Shown in pieces: positions 40,932 through 49,979 of a DNA stretch of 64,000 nucleotides. Each line of letters opens with the position of its first letter. The first letter of the stretch is position 1. The notes below the pieces were generated by a model, which saw only the letters and a program-made list of their open reading frames with translations, was not told where the DNA came from and searched no databases. This DNA comes from Vibrio crassostreae 9ZC13 (GTDB lineage Bacteria > Pseudomonadota > Gammaproteobacteria > Enterobacterales > Vibrionaceae): contig NZ_AJYZ02000041.1 of assembly GCF_000272045.2 (NCBI RefSeq), positions 344,012 to 408,011 of the forward strand, given 5' to 3'. Both the position numbers and the translations under genes were made by a program.

Positions 40932-41194
40932 GTGTAAACGAAATATTAAATATTTGTAAAACTCCAAGGTGAGTAAAAAGTGATCTCAATAGAGTTAAAG
41001 TTCTAATTGTGAGAGGTTGGTGGCGAATATTTGGACGGATTTACAACGACAAGTTAATTAAGGTGGCAATCTTTGGGCTTAAGTGTCGACACTATTTCAT
41101 GTTTGTGGGTAAACTCAGCTATAAAGAGGGGAAAACCCTCAGTTCTCATTTCACGCACTTTAAGCTGCGTCAAAAAAAATAAGAGATAAGTCTT
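40932..41194. other. Rest of the fadE-gmhA intergenic region
   Basis: About 260 bp that should contain the gmhA promoter and leader. I see no hairpin terminator, RNA gene or small reading frame that can be defended, and no clear -35/-10 pair. Confidence 0.4.
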
Positions 41195-41770
41195 ATGTAC
41201 CAAGACCTAATCAAAAGTGAATTAAACGAAGCTGCTGACGTTCTGAATAAGTTCCTGAGTGATGACCATAACATCGCTCAAATTGAAGCGGCGGCAAAAC
41301 TGATTGCTGACTCATTCAAGCAAGAGGGCAAAGTGCTTTCTTGTGGCAACGGTGGTTCACACTGTGATGCAATGCACTTCGCGGAAGAGCTTACAGGCCG
41401 ATACCGTGAAAACCGTCCAGGTTACGCTGGCATTGCGATTTCAGATCCAAGCCACCTGTCTTGCGTGAGTAATGATTTTGGCTACGACCACGTATTTTCT
41501 CGTTATGTAGAAGCGGTAGGTCGTAAAGGTGATGTGTTGTTCGGTCTGTCGACTTCAGGTAACTCTGCCAATATTCTAAAAGCGATTGAAGCGGCTCAAG
41601 CGAAAGGCATGAAGACGATTGCATTGACGGGTAAAGATGGCGGTAAAATGGCGGGTTGTGCGGATATCGAAATCCGAGTACCACACTTTGGCTACGCAGA
41701 TCGCATCCAAGAGATTCACATTAAGATCATCCACATTGTGATTCAGCTTGTCGAAAAAGAGATGGAATAA
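41195..41770 (+). CDS. gmhA: Sedoheptulose 7-phosphate isomerase
   Basis: GmhA (LpcA) converts sedoheptulose 7-phosphate to D-glycero-D-manno-heptose 7-phosphate, the first step to the heptose of the lipopolysaccharide core. The 191-residue protein has the SIS-fold motifs [22 protein letters not shown] and [19 protein letters not shown], then [18 protein letters not shown] with catalytic Glu/His candidates. It matches the family length (E. coli 192). The order fadE-gmhA-yafJ is conserved with E. coli. Confidence 0.96.
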   Translation: MYQDLIKSELNEAADVLNKFLSDDHNIAQIEAAAKLIADSFKQEGKVLSCGNGGSHCDAMHFAEELTGRYRENRPGYAGIAISDPSHLSCVSNDFGYDHVFSRYVEAVGRKGDVLFGLSTSGNSANILKAIEAAQAKGMKTIALTGKDGGKMAGCADIEIRVPHFGYADRIQEIHIKIIHIVIQLVEKEME

Positions 41771-41837
41771 TAGTTTTACAGACATTTGGAGCCCAGCTTT
41801 TTGGCTCCATTGGTTTTAATAGGGAGTAGATTAAACC

Positions 41838-42683
41838 ATGTGTGAATTGCTCGGTATGAGCGCGAATGTGCCAACTGATATTTGTTTTAGCTTTACTGGT
41901 CTTATGCAGCGTGGAGGCAACACTGGCCCGCATCGTGATGGCTGGGGTATTACCTTTTATGAGGGAAAGGGTTTTCGTACCTTCAAAGATCCGAATCCGA
42001 GCTGTGAATCTAAGATCGCTGAGTTGGTTCAAAACTACCCAATTAAAAGCCAAGCTGTTGTCAGTCATATCCGTCAAGCCAACCGTGGTGGCGTTAATCT
42101 AGAAAATACACACCCTTTTACCCGTGAGCTTTGGGGGCGATATTGGACCTTTGCTCACAATGGTCAATTATCAGATTACGATGATCTGGTGAGTGGGCGT
42201 TTTAGACCTGTCGGCGAAACGGACAGTGAGCTCTCTTTTTGTTGGCTACTGAAACAACTAGAAGAACGTTTTCCTGAACCACCTCAAGACATGGAAGGCA
42301 TGTTTCGTTTCGTGGCTGAGTGTTGTGACAAGCTACGCGAGAAAGGCGTATTTAACATGTTATTGAGTGATGGTGAGTATGTGATGACTTACTGTACTAA
42401 CCATTTGTACTGGATAACCAGACGCGCACCTTTTGGTAATGCGAGCCTGATTGATGAAGATGTTGAGATAAACTTCCAAGAAGAGACTACGCCAAATGAT
42501 GTGGTGACGGTGGTAGCAACTCAACCTCTTACGGACAATGAACAGTGGTTTAGAATGAAGCCGGGCGAATACGCACTGTTTCATTTTGGTGAGCTGATTG
42601 GCAACAACCATCAAGCGTTAGAAGATGTTGCTTATGCGCCGAAAAAGGTAGCGAGCCAAGCACCGACAGAGCCATTAAGCTAA
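41838..42683 (+). CDS. yafJ: Class II glutamine amidotransferase YafJ
   Basis: A 281-residue protein with an N-terminal nucleophile Cys2 exposed after Met removal (MCELLGMSANVPTD), then HRDGWGITFYEGKG, HIRQANRGGVNLENTHPF and FAHNGQLSDYD, all of the class II amidotransferase fold. It therefore frees ammonia from glutamine, but no synthase domain follows and the acceptor is unknown. It lies 67 bp after gmhA, as in E. coli, with a strong terminator behind it. Confidence 0.92.
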   Translation: MCELLGMSANVPTDICFSFTGLMQRGGNTGPHRDGWGITFYEGKGFRTFKDPNPSCESKIAELVQNYPIKSQAVVSHIRQANRGGVNLENTHPFTRELWGRYWTFAHNGQLSDYDDLVSGRFRPVGETDSELSFCWLLKQLEERFPEPPQDMEGMFRFVAECCDKLREKGVFNMLLSDGEYVMTYCTNHLYWITRRAPFGNASLIDEDVEINFQEETTPNDVVTVVATQPLTDNEQWFRMKPGEYALFHFGELIGNNHQALEDVAYAPKKVASQAPTEPLS

Positions 42684-42719
42684 TGCTGTAGATCGTATTG
42701 CTTGAACCCGAACAAACGA

Positions 42720-42760
42720 AGGCCGCTTACTGCACTAACCAGTCAGTAAGCGGCCTTTTT
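42720..42760. terminator. Terminator between yafJ and purN
   Basis: A perfect 13-bp stem (AGGCCGCTTACTG/CAGTAAGCGGCCT) with an 11-base loop is followed by five T. It lies between convergent genes. Confidence 0.92.
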
Positions 42761-42799
42761 GTTTTTCAGCAATTTGTTGTCTGAGAGTCGTTTGACGAA

Positions 42800-43486
42800 T
42801 TACTCTTCTGCGTAACCGTGTTTACCTAATGCCTTACCGTCTAAGACAGCTTGCCCATTTAGCATTGATAAACGATCTTCGGCGAACCATTTACAGACCA
42901 TAGGGTAAATGCAGTGTTCTTGGGTAAGCACTCGGCTTGCCAGCATATCAGCATCATCATCTTCAAATACCGGTACCTTAGCCTGTAAGATCACAGGACC
43001 CCCATCAAGCTCTTCAGTAACAAAGTGGACACTAGTTCCGTGCTCTTTGTCTTGTGCATCAATGGCACGCTGGTGGGTGTGTAGGCCTGGGTATTTAGGT
43101 AACAGGGAAGGGTGAATGTTGACCATTTTACCGGAATAGTGACGAACAAACTCTGAACTCAGGATACGCATGTACCCCGCAAGTACGATTAAATCGGGTT
43201 GGTATGCATCAATCTGAATCATCAATTCATGATCGAACTCTTCACGTGAACCAAAGTCTTTTGGATTCACTGAATGTGCGTCAACACCTGCGGTTTTCGC
43301 TCGTTCTAATCCAAAAGCCTCTGCTTTGTTTGAAAAGACAGCCTTAACTGAAGCATCAATCATATTGTTATCACAGGCATCCAAAATTGCCTGTAAGTTA
43401 CTTCCGCTTCCTGAAACTAACACAACGATGTTTTTATTAGAGTGACTGGTTTTATTTGAGTGATTGTTTTTCATAGAGTGGGTCAT
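42800..43486 (-). CDS. purN: Phosphoribosylglycinamide formyltransferase
   Basis: PurN transfers a formyl group from 10-formyl-THF to GAR in purine synthesis. The 228-residue protein has NIVVLVSGSGSNLQAIL, the catalytic region MVNIHPSLLPKYPGLHTHQRAI (Asn and His), HGTSVHFV and LDGGPVILQ. An N-terminal extension of about 19 residues before the conserved core consists of the repeat THSMKN-NHSNKT-SHSNKN. The start could also be ATG 43474, but most of the extension would remain. It is downstream of purM with a hairpin between the two. Confidence 0.95.
   Translation of the reverse strand: MTHSMKNNHSNKTSHSNKNIVVLVSGSGSNLQAILDACDNNMIDASVKAVFSNKAEAFGLERAKTAGVDAHSVNPKDFGSREEFDHELMIQIDAYQPDLIVLAGYMRILSSEFVRHYSGKMVNIHPSLLPKYPGLHTHQRAIDAQDKEHGTSVHFVTEELDGGPVILQAKVPVFEDDDADMLASRVLTQEHCIYPMVCKWFAEDRLSMLNGQAVLDGKALGKHGYAEE
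43430..43483 (-). repeat. Three tandem 18-bp units at the start of purN
   Basis: Reading on the minus strand, three in-frame 18-base units follow the start codon: ACCCACTCTATGAAAAAC, AATCACTCAAATAAAACC and AGTCACTCTAATAAAAAC. The second and third agree at 15 of 18 positions, the first and third at 14 of 18. They encode three six-residue steps with a shared xHSxKx pattern. Confidence 0.8.
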
Positions 43487-43555
43487 ACGATTGATTAACT
43501 GAATTGTTTACAATGTACCTACATAAACTAAGGTTTTCTGCGGGCTAAATAGCAA

Positions 43556-43579
43556 AATGAGGACCATTAGGTCCTCATT
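43556..43579 (-). terminator. Hairpin between purM and purN
   Basis: A perfect 10-bp stem AATGAGGACC/GGTCCTCATT with a four-base loop is followed on the minus strand by TTG. It may attenuate purN relative to purM. Confidence 0.65.
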
Positions 43580-43606
43580 GATTAACTAAGTAAGTGAGCG
43601 TATCAC

Positions 43607-44647
43607 TTATTTAATTTCAACTTGCTCTTCGCCAGCTTCAGCGTTTGCGATCTCACCGATAACCCAAGCGTTTTCGCCTTCAGCTTTCAGTAGTTCAACA
43701 GCAGCGTCTGCTTGATCTTTAGGTAGAGCAACAACTAGGCCTACACCACAGTTGAAAGTGCGGTACATTTCGAATGTCTCCACGTTACCTTTCTCTTGTA
43801 GCCAGTTGAAGATAGCAGGCCATTCCCAGCTCTTGCCATCAATGACTGCTTTAGTACCTTCAGGAAGTACGCGTGGGATGTTTTCCCAGAAACCACCACC
43901 TGTGATGTGTGAGATAGCATGAATGTCATGCTCTGCAATCATCTTAAGTGCCGATTTGATGTAAATCTTAGTTGGTTCTAGTAGGTGGTCACCGATAGTG
44001 CGACCTTCTAGTTCTTCACTCTTATCAGCACCAGAAACTTCTAGGACTTTACGAATTAAAGAGTAACCGTTTGAGTGTGGACCACTTGAGCCAACAGCGA
44101 TAAGTGCGTCGCCTGCTGCTACTTTAGTGCCGTCAATGATGTCCGCTTTTTCTACAACACCAACACAGAAGCCAGCTACATCGTAGTCGTCGCCTTCGTA
44201 CATGCCTGGCATTTCAGCAGTTTCACCACCGATAAGTGCACAACCAGCTTGAACACAACCTTCAGCGATGCCAGAAACAACGTCTGCTGCTGTGTCTACA
44301 TCTAGCTTACCTGTTGCGTAGTAGTCTAGGAAGAATAGAGGCTCACCACCTTGAACGATTAGGTCGTTCACACACATTGCCACTAGGTCGATACCAATGG
44401 TGTCGTGTTTTTTCAGATCCAAAGCAAGGCGAAGTTTAGTACCAACACCATCAGTACCTGAAACAAGTACTGGCTCTTTGTATTTCGTTGGAAGTTCACA
44501 TAGGGCGCCAAAGCCACCAATACCGCCCATTACTTCAGGGCGACGAGTGCGTTTAACAGCACCTTTAATACGGTCTACTAGTGCATTACCTGCGTCGATA
44601 TCAACACCAGCGTCTTTGTAGCTTAGAGAAGAAGTATTACCACTCAC
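43607..44647 (-). CDS. purM: Phosphoribosylformylglycinamidine cyclo-ligase
   Basis: PurM closes the imidazole ring, making AIR from FGAM with ATP. The 346-residue protein has the family N-terminus [18 protein letters not shown], the motif [44 protein letters not shown] and [16 protein letters not shown]. It starts at GTG 44647, with GAGGA seven bases upstream. purN follows on the same strand. A PurR operator overlaps its predicted promoter. Confidence 0.97.
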   Translation of the reverse strand: MSGNTSSLSYKDAGVDIDAGNALVDRIKGAVKRTRRPEVMGGIGGFGALCELPTKYKEPVLVSGTDGVGTKLRLALDLKKHDTIGIDLVAMCVNDLIVQGGEPLFFLDYYATGKLDVDTAADVVSGIAEGCVQAGCALIGGETAEMPGMYEGDDYDVAGFCVGVVEKADIIDGTKVAAGDALIAVGSSGPHSNGYSLIRKVLEVSGADKSEELEGRTIGDHLLEPTKIYIKSALKMIAEHDIHAISHITGGGFWENIPRVLPEGTKAVIDGKSWEWPAIFNWLQEKGNVETFEMYRTFNCGVGLVVALPKDQADAAVELLKAEGENAWVIGEIANAEAGEEQVEIK

Positions 44648-44688
44648 GGGATAGTCCTCGAACTTAAGTTGGATGTGAAAACGGCGCT

Positions 44689-44718
44689 ATTCTAACAGGG
44701 CTTGAATATGAAGAGCAA
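44689..44718 (-). promoter_or_regulatory. Predicted extended -10 promoter of purM
   Basis: On the minus strand, TTGCTC (44718-44713), an 18-base spacer and TAGAAT (44694-44689, 5 of 6) with TGT immediately before it form a plausible extended -10 promoter. Its -35 lies within the PurR palindrome. Confidence 0.55.
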
Positions 44719-44728
44719 ACGTTTGCGC
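44713..44728. promoter_or_regulatory. PurR operator upstream of purM
   Basis: The minus strand reads GCGCAAACGTTTGCTC. The PurR consensus is ACGCAAACGTTTGCGT, and the inner 12 bases GCAAACGTTTGC are a perfect palindrome. It lies 66-81 bp before the purM start and covers its predicted -35, the usual place for PurR repression with hypoxanthine or guanine as co-repressor. Confidence 0.85.
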
Positions 44729-44753
44729 GGTTTTTTTTATTAGAATAAAGATT

Positions 44754-44782
44754 CTGAAATAACCTTAGAGTTCGTGTATAAT
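44754..44782 (+). promoter_or_regulatory. Predicted upp promoter
   Basis: CTGAAA (4 of 6) at 44754-44759 and a perfect TATAAT at 44777-44782 are 17 bases apart, 35 bp before the upp start. The PurR site ends 25 bp upstream of this -35, so it could also affect upp. Confidence 0.65.
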
Positions 44783-44816
44783 CTACAGGTTTGTTTAAAT
44801 ATTGCCGGAGTTGGAA

Positions 44817-45443
44817 ATGAAAGTTGTTGAAGTGAAACACCCGCTAGTAAAACATAAAATTGGCCTGATGCGTGAAGGTGAGATTAGCACTAAGCGTTTT
44901 CGTGAGCTAGCGACAGAAGTGGGTAGCCTTCTAACATACGAAGCGACATCAGACTTTGAAACTGAGCGTGTGACGATTAACGGTTGGAACGGTCCAGTAG
45001 AAGTTGACCAAATTAAAGGTAAAAAAGTAACGGTAGTGCCAATCCTACGTGCTGGTCTAGGCATGATGGACGGCGTTCTTGAGCACATCCCAAGTGCACG
45101 TATCAGCGTTGTTGGTATCTACCGTGACGAAGAAACACTTGAGCCAGTACCATACTTCAACAAGCTTGCATCTAACATCGATGAGCGTATTGCTCTAGTG
45201 GTAGACCCAATGCTTGCGACAGGTGGTTCTATGATCGCGACTATCGACCTGATGAAAGAGAAAGGTTGTAAGCACTTTAAGATTCTTGTGCTTGTTGCTG
45301 CTCCTGAAGGTATCGCTGCTCTAGAAAAAGCGCACCCAGATGTTGAGCTTTACACGGCTGCAATCGATGAGAAGCTAAACGACAAGGGCTACATTGTTCC
45401 TGGTCTTGGCGATGCTGGCGATAAGATCTTCGGTACTAAGTAA
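44817..45443 (+). CDS. upp: Uracil phosphoribosyltransferase
   Basis: Upp salvages uracil to UMP with PRPP. The 208-residue protein (same as E. coli) has [32 protein letters not shown] and the PRPP loop [11 protein letters not shown], and ends [17 protein letters not shown]. ATG 44817 has GGAG six bases upstream; a TTG further up at 44802 has no family support. uraA, the uracil permease gene, lies downstream on the opposite strand, while in E. coli they are co-directional. Confidence 0.97.
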   Translation: MKVVEVKHPLVKHKIGLMREGEISTKRFRELATEVGSLLTYEATSDFETERVTINGWNGPVEVDQIKGKKVTVVPILRAGLGMMDGVLEHIPSARISVVGIYRDEETLEPVPYFNKLASNIDERIALVVDPMLATGGSMIATIDLMKEKGCKHFKILVLVAAPEGIAALEKAHPDVELYTAAIDEKLNDKGYIVPGLGDAGDKIFGTK

Positions 45444-45505
45444 TTCGGTTTCAGCTTAAGTGACTCTAAACAGTTCCTTAACTCGCTGAATTAACCGTAT
45501 TAATA

Positions 45506-45538
45506 AAAAGGGAGAGCATTCGATGCTCTCCCTTTTTT
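45506..45538. terminator. Bidirectional terminator between upp and uraA
   Basis: A 14-bp stem (AAAAGGGAGAGCAT/ATGCTCTCCCTTTT) has a TCG loop and T-runs on both strands. It is placed to end both convergent genes. Confidence 0.93.
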
Positions 45539-45584
45539 GATCTTGTTAGGTTGTGATTCTTTGGAATCTAGCCTTACCGACTCA

Positions 45585-46823
45585 TTAATCGATTTGAGCT
45601 TTATCTACCACAGTGTTGTCACCTAGCTCTTCTGGAAGTACTAGGTTAAGTAGAATCGCAACGATACCGCACAAGCTTACGCCCTGTAGGCTAAAGTCAC
45701 CGATACCAAAGGCCATGCCGCCAATACCAAAGACTAAAGTAATGCCCACAATCACAAGGTTACGTGATTTGTGTAGGTCAACATTGTTTTTGATTAGCGT
45801 GTTAAGACCCACTGTTGCGATAGAGCCAAACAGTAGAATCATGATTCCGCCCATTACAGGAACCGGAATCGTTTGAAGTAGTGCGCCTAGCTTGCCAACC
45901 AATGCAAGAACGATGGCTGTGACTGCAGCCCAAGTCATGATCACAGGGTTGAATGCTTTGGTAAGCATTACTGCGCCTGTTACTTCACTGTACGTAGTGT
46001 TTGGCGGCGCGCCCAGCATTGAAGCGGCAATTGTTGCCACACCGTCGCCAGTAATAGTGCGGTGTAAACCTGGTTTTTTAAGGTAGTCTTTACCGGTCAC
46101 GTTAGATATCGCAAGCATATCACCTACGTGTTCAACGGCAGGTGCAATCGCGACAAATACCATAAAAAAGATAGCGTTGATGTTGAACTCTGGCGTTGTG
46201 AAGTTTGGCAGTGCTAACCAAGATGCTTGCGCTACTGGAGTGAAGTCTACCGCGCCGTATACCAAGCTGGTGATGTAACCCGCAACAATACCACCGAAGA
46301 TTGGCAGTAGCTTAAGGAAGCCTTTTGAAAACACACTGATGACAATCGTCACTAACAGTGAAATTGAAGAGATCCACAGGGCAGCGTCTGCATCAACAAG
46401 CTGAACCGCACCATCGCCTGTCTTACCTAGCGCCATGTTAACCGCAACAGGCGCAAGGCCTAAACCGATAACCATGATCACAGGGCCAACAACGACTGGT
46501 GGAAGCAGTTTATGGATGAAGCCAACGCCACGAACTTTAATTAACGCGCCCATTAGTACATACACAACACCCGCCGCCATAAGGCCTCCCATGGTTGCAC
46601 CTACACCCCAAGTTTGAATACCAAACATGATAGGCGCGATGAATGCGAAAGAAGACGCTAAGAAGATTGGCACTGAACGGCGTGTAATAAGTTGGAATAA
46701 AAGGGTACCGATACCTGCGCCAAACAGTGCAACGTTGGGATCGAGTCCAGTCAGTAGCGGCACTAATACAAGCGCACCAAATGCTACAAACAGCATTTGC
46801 GCACCTTGCAGAGCATTTTTCAT
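45585..46823 (-). CDS. uraA: Uracil permease (NCS2 family)
   Basis: UraA is a proton-coupled uracil importer of the inner membrane that feeds Upp. The 412-residue protein has about 14 membrane segments, typical of NCS2 carriers, with the family features GALVLVPLLTGLDPNVALF, AIAPAVEHVGDML (with conserved Glu and His) and GAPPNTTYSEVTGAVMLT. AAGGA precedes the ATG. A second PurR-like palindrome lies about 70 bp upstream. Confidence 0.94.
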   Translation of the reverse strand: MKNALQGAQMLFVAFGALVLVPLLTGLDPNVALFGAGIGTLLFQLITRRSVPIFLASSFAFIAPIMFGIQTWGVGATMGGLMAAGVVYVLMGALIKVRGVGFIHKLLPPVVVGPVIMVIGLGLAPVAVNMALGKTGDGAVQLVDADAALWISSISLLVTIVISVFSKGFLKLLPIFGGIVAGYITSLVYGAVDFTPVAQASWLALPNFTTPEFNINAIFFMVFVAIAPAVEHVGDMLAISNVTGKDYLKKPGLHRTITGDGVATIAASMLGAPPNTTYSEVTGAVMLTKAFNPVIMTWAAVTAIVLALVGKLGALLQTIPVPVMGGIMILLFGSIATVGLNTLIKNNVDLHKSRNLVIVGITLVFGIGGMAFGIGDFSLQGVSLCGIVAILLNLVLPEELGDNTVVDKAQID

Positions 46824-46890
46824 GTTATGTCCTTAAAAATGGTCGTTATATGAAAAGCGAAAAATAAAATTCGCGGGATTCTATCACTTG

Positions 46891-46902
46891 GCAATCGATT
46901 GC
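46891..46902. promoter_or_regulatory. Possible PurR-like operator upstream of uraA
   Basis: GCAATCGATTGC is a perfect 12-base palindrome differing from the PurR core GCAAACGTTTGC at two positions, symmetric about the centre. It is 68-79 bp before the uraA start. The match is suggestive because of the neighbouring true-looking PurR site, but a chance palindrome is possible. Confidence 0.4.
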
Positions 46903-47101
46903 TACACCAAATAGATCAAATTTATTTATCTTAGTGATGTTTTATATCCATCTAAGCTCTAGAAATTCAGTTTATAAGTGAGCGATTTATCATGGCCAGG
47001 TGATATTTTGTGGTTATTAAACACAGTGGGCGCTATCGACCTTGCCCCTCAATCCATAGTTGCTTATCATCTAGGCACAAGATTTGAATATTAGGATCAG
47101 T

Positions 47102-48361
47102 ATGCGCTACATAGCATTGTTGTTGATGGGACTATTAGCCTCTCCGAGTTATGCCTTAACTCAAGTAGATATTTTTAGTGCTGAAGTTGCGATTAACGCT
47201 GAAGACAAACAGCCAGAACAAGTGGCAAGAAATACAGGTATGGAGCAGGTATTGATACGTGCGACTGGCCAAACTGATGTCGCTTCGAATGAGACGATTC
47301 AAAAGGCGATGCGCAAGAGTTCGCAGTACATGTCTCAAATGAGTTTTGGCGAAAGCAATGATCAATCAACATTGCGTATGCGTTTTAACGGTGCTCAAAT
47401 CCGTTCTCTGTTGACTCAAGCACAGTTACCTTACTGGCCTGACACGCGTTCAAACATCCTTGTTTGGCTTGTGGAAGAGGACAACTACGACAAGAACATC
47501 GTATGGGAACACTCTAACTCACAGTTAGCAGCTAGCTTACAAGCGAACGCAAAAGAGCGTGGCTTGCCTCTAACGCTGCCTGTGGGTGACTTTGACGATA
47601 TTACGGGTATTGCGACTTCTGATTTGTGGGGTAGCTTTGTTACGCCAATCAGTAAAGCGAGTCAGCGTTATCCTGTTGATGCTGTGTTGGTGATAAAGGC
47701 TCAATCTTCAGGCCTACGTTGGGCTCTATACGATCAAAAGCCAAGTCAATTGACGAGTGCACCAACATCGCCTGTAAGTGGTTCACTATCGGGTAACAGC
47801 GACACGACTTCTAAGAAGTTAGTTGACCAAATCAGTAACTACTACGCAGGCAAAAGTGCTGTGACGGTAGCGAGTGAGTCATCAGAATCGATTTTAACGC
47901 AGTTTATTAGCCTGAATAATGCTCAAGACTTCTTCCAGTTAGAGAACGCACTTAAGCGTCTAAACTCGGTGGCAAGCCTAGATATTCTGAAGATTCAGAA
48001 CAACGAAGTCACTTTCCGAATTCACTTATTGTCGACTCAACAAGAGTTTGAGCAAGAAGTAGCAAGTATTCGCCAAGTTGCGAAGGTTGAAGAATCTTAC
48101 ATTGAGCCTGAAGTGAGCCCTGAATTTGAAACTCAAGACAACACAATGTCTGTAGGTGATGATTCAACAGACGCTGCTGAAGTCGTTGGTGACGAAACTG
48201 ACTCAGGCGTACAAGTGATTAAGGGCAACGAGGTATCTGAGGATGCTGAGCTAACGAATACGCCTGACGCAACGTTAGAGGATTCTAGTACAGAAGATCT
48301 AACCATCACTGCGCCAGTACATGCTAAGCCAAGCTTGGTATACGAGTGGGTTCGCTCATAA
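47102..48361 (+). CDS. DUF2066 domain protein, exported
   Basis: A 419-residue protein with a signal peptide (MRYIALLLMGLLASPSYA) and the DUF2066 domain (VDIFSAEVAINAEDKQPEQVARNTGMEQVLIRATG, RMRFNGAQIRSLLTQAQLPYWPDTRSNILVWLVEE). The last 80 residues are strongly acidic (Asp/Glu/Ser/Thr) and probably disordered, ending in YEWVRS. Its function is unknown. ATG 47102 has AGGA five bases before it and starts the signal peptide cleanly, better than the alternative at 47084. Confidence 0.8.
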   Translation: MRYIALLLMGLLASPSYALTQVDIFSAEVAINAEDKQPEQVARNTGMEQVLIRATGQTDVASNETIQKAMRKSSQYMSQMSFGESNDQSTLRMRFNGAQIRSLLTQAQLPYWPDTRSNILVWLVEEDNYDKNIVWEHSNSQLAASLQANAKERGLPLTLPVGDFDDITGIATSDLWGSFVTPISKASQRYPVDAVLVIKAQSSGLRWALYDQKPSQLTSAPTSPVSGSLSGNSDTTSKKLVDQISNYYAGKSAVTVASESSESILTQFISLNNAQDFFQLENALKRLNSVASLDILKIQNNEVTFRIHLLSTQQEFEQEVASIRQVAKVEESYIEPEVSPEFETQDNTMSVGDDSTDAAEVVGDETDSGVQVIKGNEVSEDAELTNTPDATLEDSSTEDLTITAPVHAKPSLVYEWVRS

Positions 48362-48399
48362 TTGTCAGCTGACATGACTGATTGAAATGAAAACTTGAA

Positions 48400-48433
48400 A
48401 AAAGCCCTGCAAGAGCAATCTCGCAGGGCTTTT
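48400..48433. terminator. Terminator between DUF2066 and DUF2069 genes
   Basis: An 11-bp stem AAAAGCCCTGC/GCAGGGCTTTT with a 12-base loop is followed by further T. It serves two convergent units. Confidence 0.88.
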
Positions 48434-48471
48434 TGTTTGTAAGCGGTCAGTTTAAAAGCATGGGCTCAATA

Positions 48472-49505
<1,034 letters not shown>

Positions 49506-49856
49506 TTACAGAATCTCTAGCACTTGCTCTGGTGGACGACCAATTTTTGCTTTGTTGTTCGCGACAACGACTGGGCGCTCAAACAGTTTTGGATTGGTTG
49601 CCATCGCGGCGAAAAGATCTTCATCAGTGACTGAAGCATCACCAAGGTTTGCTTCTTTGTAGTCCGCTTCTTTGGTGCGCATCATGTCGCGAACACTGTC
49701 AAAACCAAGCTGAGTGAACAGTACTTTCAGCTGTTCAACTGTTAACGGAGTCTCTAGGTATTTGATTACCTCTGGCTGTACGCCGTTTTCCTGAAGCACT
49801 TCTAGAGTTTGACGGCTCTTTGAGCAGCGTGGGTTATGATAAATCACGACAGACAT
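49506..49856 (-). CDS. arsC: ArsC/YfgD-family thioredoxin-fold reductase
   Basis: A 116-residue protein with IYHNPRCSKSRQTLEVL (catalytic-type Cys11), the cis-Pro region and the arginine in FERPVVV, as in glutathione-linked arsenate reductases. E. coli places the homologue YfgD between hda and bepA, so this may be a housekeeping redox protein rather than a resistance enzyme; no ars operon genes are nearby. A related gene, yffB-like, is at 58766. Confidence 0.88.
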   Translation of the reverse strand: MSVVIYHNPRCSKSRQTLEVLQENGVQPEVIKYLETPLTVEQLKVLFTQLGFDSVRDMMRTKEADYKEANLGDASVTDEDLFAAMATNPKLFERPVVVANNKAKIGRPPEQVLEIL

Positions 49857-49979
49857 GGTTCTTCCTCATTATTATTTTTGATTTAATTGTTTAGCTGAAG
49901 CCACCATAGGTGACTTCTTTTTTTTGTGTAACGTTGAGCTTTCTTTTTATACTGGCAACGAGCGTTACCAGTAAACACT

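Noticed and set aside
45613..46836. Several plus-strand frames opposite uraA
   Set aside because: Low-complexity, Pro/Thr-rich translations mirroring membrane-protein codons; no starts with ribosome-binding sites.
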